Part shown: positions 61,936 to 64,000 of the stretch, in pieces
Layout: every line of letters begins with the position of its first letter
Position numbering within the stretch: the stretch's first letter is position 1
Source: Bradyrhizobium elkanii WSM2783
GTDB lineage: Bacteria > Pseudomonadota > Alphaproteobacteria > Rhizobiales > Xanthobacteraceae
Direction: 5' to 3'
NCBI RefSeq assembly: GCF_000472865.1
Contig: NZ_AXAP01000003.1
Span: 1-64,000, forward strand
DNA length: 64,000 nucleotides
The notes under the pieces: generated by a model
What the model saw: the letters and a program-made list of their open reading frames with translations, nothing else
The model's database searches: none
Told to the model about the DNA's origin: nothing
Position numbers and translations under genes: made by a program

Positions 61936-63348
61936 ATGGATGCCACAGCACTTCTCCTGTCACGATTGCAGTTTGCCTTCACCATCTCCTTTCACATCAT
62001 CTTCCCGTCGTTCACGATCGGCCTGGCCGCGTGGCTGACCGTGCTCGAAGCGATGCACATGCGTACCGGCAAGCCGGTGTACCGGACACTGTTCGAGTTC
62101 TGGCTCAAGATCTTCGGCGTTGCCTTCGGCATGGGCGTGGTGTCGGGCGTGGTCATGGGATTCCAGTTCGGTACCAATTGGAGCGTGCTGGCCAAGATGT
62201 CGGGACCGATCCAGGGGCCGCTATTGTCGTACGAGACGTTCACCGCCTTCATGCTGGAGGCGAGCTTCTTCGGCATCCTGATCTTCGGCCGCAACCGCGT
62301 GCCGCCATGGTTCTATCTGTTCTCCACTGCCATGGTGGCGCTGGGAACGACGCTTTCGGCGTTTTGGATCATGGTCAACAATAGCTGGATGCAGGCGCCG
62401 GTCGGCTATGTCCTGGAGAAGGGACAGTTCGCGCCTGACGACTGGGTCGCGATCCTCTTCAATCGCGTGGTCTGGGTGCGCTTTCCGCACATGCTGATCG
62501 CCTCTTACCTGACCGGCGCGTTCTGCGTGGCGGCGACCGGCGCGTGGTACCTGCTGCGACGGACCTATTACGTAGAGGCGCGGGTGATGCTGCGCATGGG
62601 CCTTTCGCTTGCGGCGGTGCTGCTTCCGATCCAGCTCTTCATCGGACATCTCGTCGGCGACTACGTCCATGATTATCAGCCGGCCAAATTCGCCGCGATC
62701 GAGGCCCGTTGGCACGACGAGCAGCCCGCCTCCGAAGTGCTGATCGCGGTCCCCGATTCGAGCACGGAGTCCAACAAATACGCGATCAGCATTCCCGTGC
62801 TCGGCAGCATCATCGGCAGCATGAGCTTGACGTCAAAGGAAGTCGGTCTGACGACATTCCCGCCGCAGGACCGGCCGCCGGTGATCATCCCGTTCTTCAC
62901 CTTCCGCATCATGGTCGGCTGCGGTCTCGTGATGCTGGGGCTGGCCTGGCTCGGGACCTATGTCAGCCTCAAGCATCGGCTCGAGCGGAACCGCATGCTG
63001 CTCTGGGGTATCTTTCTCAGCTTTCCGCTGCCGTGGATCGCGATCCTCACCGGCTGGTACACCGCGGAAGTCGGCCGTCAGCCCTGGGCCGTCTATGGCG
63101 TGCTGCGCACGGCTGATGCGATGACGCCGTTCCTCACCGCCTCCGCCGCGTTGACCACGCTGATCCTCTTCGTCCTGGTCTACGCCTTCATCTTTTCGTT
63201 TGGCACCTACTACATCTATCGCCTGCTGCGCGCCGGCCCGGCCGGAATTCCGACCACGGAGCCGCGCGAAGCGGCACCGAACCGGCCCATGTCGATGGCC
63301 GATCAGCCCCCGGTCGGCGCACGCAGCTACATCAGTGCAGGAGAATAG
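61936..63348 (+). CDS. cydA: Cytochrome bd-type quinol oxidase subunit I (cyanide-insensitive oxidase-like)
   Basis: The 470-residue membrane protein carries the hemes of a bd-type quinol oxidase. The N-terminal SRLQFAFTISFHIIFPSFTIG contains the high-spin heme His. The conserved ETFTAFMLEASFFGILIFGRNR and GWYTAEVGRQPW segments are present. The quinol loop between helices 6 and 7 is short, which places it in the CioA subgroup that is often cyanide-insensitive. AGGAG precedes the start closely. cydB follows after two bases. Confidence 0.94.
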   Translation: MDATALLLSRLQFAFTISFHIIFPSFTIGLAAWLTVLEAMHMRTGKPVYRTLFEFWLKIFGVAFGMGVVSGVVMGFQFGTNWSVLAKMSGPIQGPLLSYETFTAFMLEASFFGILIFGRNRVPPWFYLFSTAMVALGTTLSAFWIMVNNSWMQAPVGYVLEKGQFAPDDWVAILFNRVVWVRFPHMLIASYLTGAFCVAATGAWYLLRRTYYVEARVMLRMGLSLAAVLLPIQLFIGHLVGDYVHDYQPAKFAAIEARWHDEQPASEVLIAVPDSSTESNKYAISIPVLGSIIGSMSLTSKEVGLTTFPPQDRPPVIIPFFTFRIMVGCGLVMLGLAWLGTYVSLKHRLERNRMLLWGIFLSFPLPWIAILTGWYTAEVGRQPWAVYGVLRTADAMTPFLTASAALTTLILFVLVYAFIFSFGTYYIYRLLRAGPAGIPTTEPREAAPNRPMSMADQPPVGARSYISAGE

Positions 63349-63350
63349 AC

Positions 63351-64000
63351 ATGGTGATGTTCTGGGTAGCGCTGCTCGCAATCAGTATCCTGATCTATCT
63401 CCTGCTCGACGGGTTTGACCTCGGCGTCGGCATGCTGTTCGGCTTGGCCAAGAACGAGAAGGATCGGGCCGAAATGCTGCACACGGTCGCGCCGGTCTGG
63501 GATGGCAACGAGACCTGGCTGGTCGTGGCTGGCGTGATCCTGTGGGGCGCGTTTTCCGCTGCCTATGCGATCCTGTTGTCGGCCTTCTACATCCCCGTCA
63601 TCGTCATGCTGCTGGGATTGATCCTGCGCGGCGTGGCGTTCGAGTTCCGCAACAAGGCGCTGGCCTCGCGCTGGGTCTGGGATGTCGCCTTCTCCGGTGG
63701 CTCGCTTGTTGCGAGCTTCATGCAGGGCGCGATGGTCGGCGCGCTGGTCGAGGGACTTGAGTTCACCAATGGCGAATATTCCGGCGGCGCGCTCGGCTGG
63801 CTGACCGGCTTTGCCGTATTGTGCGGTATCGGCCTTTGCCTCGGATACGCGCTGCTCGGCGCCTGCTGGCTGGTGCGGAAGAGCGAAGGGGCGGTTCGCG
63901 CCACTGCGCGCCGCCAGATCCCGGTCCTTGCGATCGCCGTGCTGGTGTTCCTGATCGTCGTCTTCGCCCATGCACTCACCGAGAATCTTCCGATCCTGCA
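63351..64000 (+). CDS. cydB: Cytochrome bd-type quinol oxidase subunit II (cut by window end)
   Basis: The first 216 residues of CydB are present, starting MVMFWVALLAISILIYLLLDGFDLGVG, with the conserved VWDGNETWLVVAGVILWGAF. The protein is about 335 residues in relatives, so roughly a third is missing at the window edge. AGGAG lies before the ATG within the end of cydA, so translation is coupled to it. Confidence 0.94.
   Translation, partial: MVMFWVALLAISILIYLLLDGFDLGVGMLFGLAKNEKDRAEMLHTVAPVWDGNETWLVVAGVILWGAFSAAYAILLSAFYIPVIVMLLGLILRGVAFEFRNKALASRWVWDVAFSGGSLVASFMQGAMVGALVEGLEFTNGEYSGGALGWLTGFAVLCGIGLCLGYALLGACWLVRKSEGAVRATARRQIPVLAIAVLVFLIVVFAHALTENLPIL

Noticed and set aside
1..64000. 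CRISPR array, tRNA or rRNA genes
   Set aside because: No regularly spaced direct repeats with unique spacers, no tRNA-like cloverleaf with a T-loop GTTCRANNC core, and no rRNA-like sequence were recognised by eye. A tRNAscan or Rfam search could still find something missed.

Overview
The window is a chromosomal segment of a high-GC alphaproteobacterium of the Bradyrhizobium/Nitrobacteraceae type. The basis is a ctrA gene divergent from fliI-fliJ with flhA nearby, CtrA-type and GANTC sites, TTG/GTG starts, GC-rich codon use, and many intergenic palindromic repeats of the kind I associate with Bradyrhizobium. The genus is inferred from family resemblance, not from a marker gene. No rRNA, tRNA, CRISPR array or complete insertion sequence was seen. 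The only mobile-element trace is the 3' end of an IS4-type transposase at base 1.

Region by region. 1-3 kb: transposase end, a glutathionylspermidine-synthase-like gene preceded by two small genes (one probably frameshifted) and a DUF4126 membrane protein. 3-10.6 kb: cell cycle and motility block (ctrA, fliI, fliJ, flhA) surrounding an ECF sigma/anti-sigma pair. 10.6-15.2 kb: repeat-rich spacer, a CYP153-like P450 and a convergent GMC oxidoreductase. 15.3-21.7 kb: a tightly packed minus-strand run chrB-chrA-PepSY-DUF1259-ABC ATPase-ABC permease-periplasmic laminin-G/DUF1080-like protein, which looks like an extended chromate operon. 22.1-25 kb: a DUF2946 protein and an OprC/NosA-like copper TonB receptor. 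25.2-31.7 kb: GNAT, a Baeyer-Villiger monooxygenase fused to an esterase, an AI-2E-family membrane protein and an MFS transporter. 31.7-41.6 kb: a copper-resistance gene run (His-rich protein, lipoprotein, TolC, multicopper oxidase with a frameshift, cupredoxin, CusF, Cys/Met-rich protein, FixH/YtkA-like, CusB, CusA). 41.7-46.6 kb: MFS, a 33-residue membrane peptide, XRE-cupin regulator, omega-aminotransferase and D-amino-acid dehydrogenase. 46.7-52.9 kb: a TetR regulator divergent from a three-subunit molybdenum hydroxylase resembling PaoABC, then a crotonase divergent from a second TetR. 53-58.2 kb: gamma-glutamyltransferase-like, HD hydrolase, GlxA-type regulator, Dps, FdhD. 58.5-64 kb: fumC, cupin, mqo, cydA and cydB (cut by the window end).

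The most coherent functional units are the copper export/oxidation run together with the copper receptor, the extended chromate operon, and the fumarase to malate:quinone oxidoreductase to quinol oxidase run, which would take electrons from malate to oxygen through quinone only. The strongest novelty candidates are the chromate-linked operon with a GldF/GldG-like fused permease, the monooxygenase-esterase fusion with an altered fingerprint residue, the four in-frame TGA repeats between sigma and anti-sigma, and three well-formed palindromes that look like operators of the adjacent regulators.
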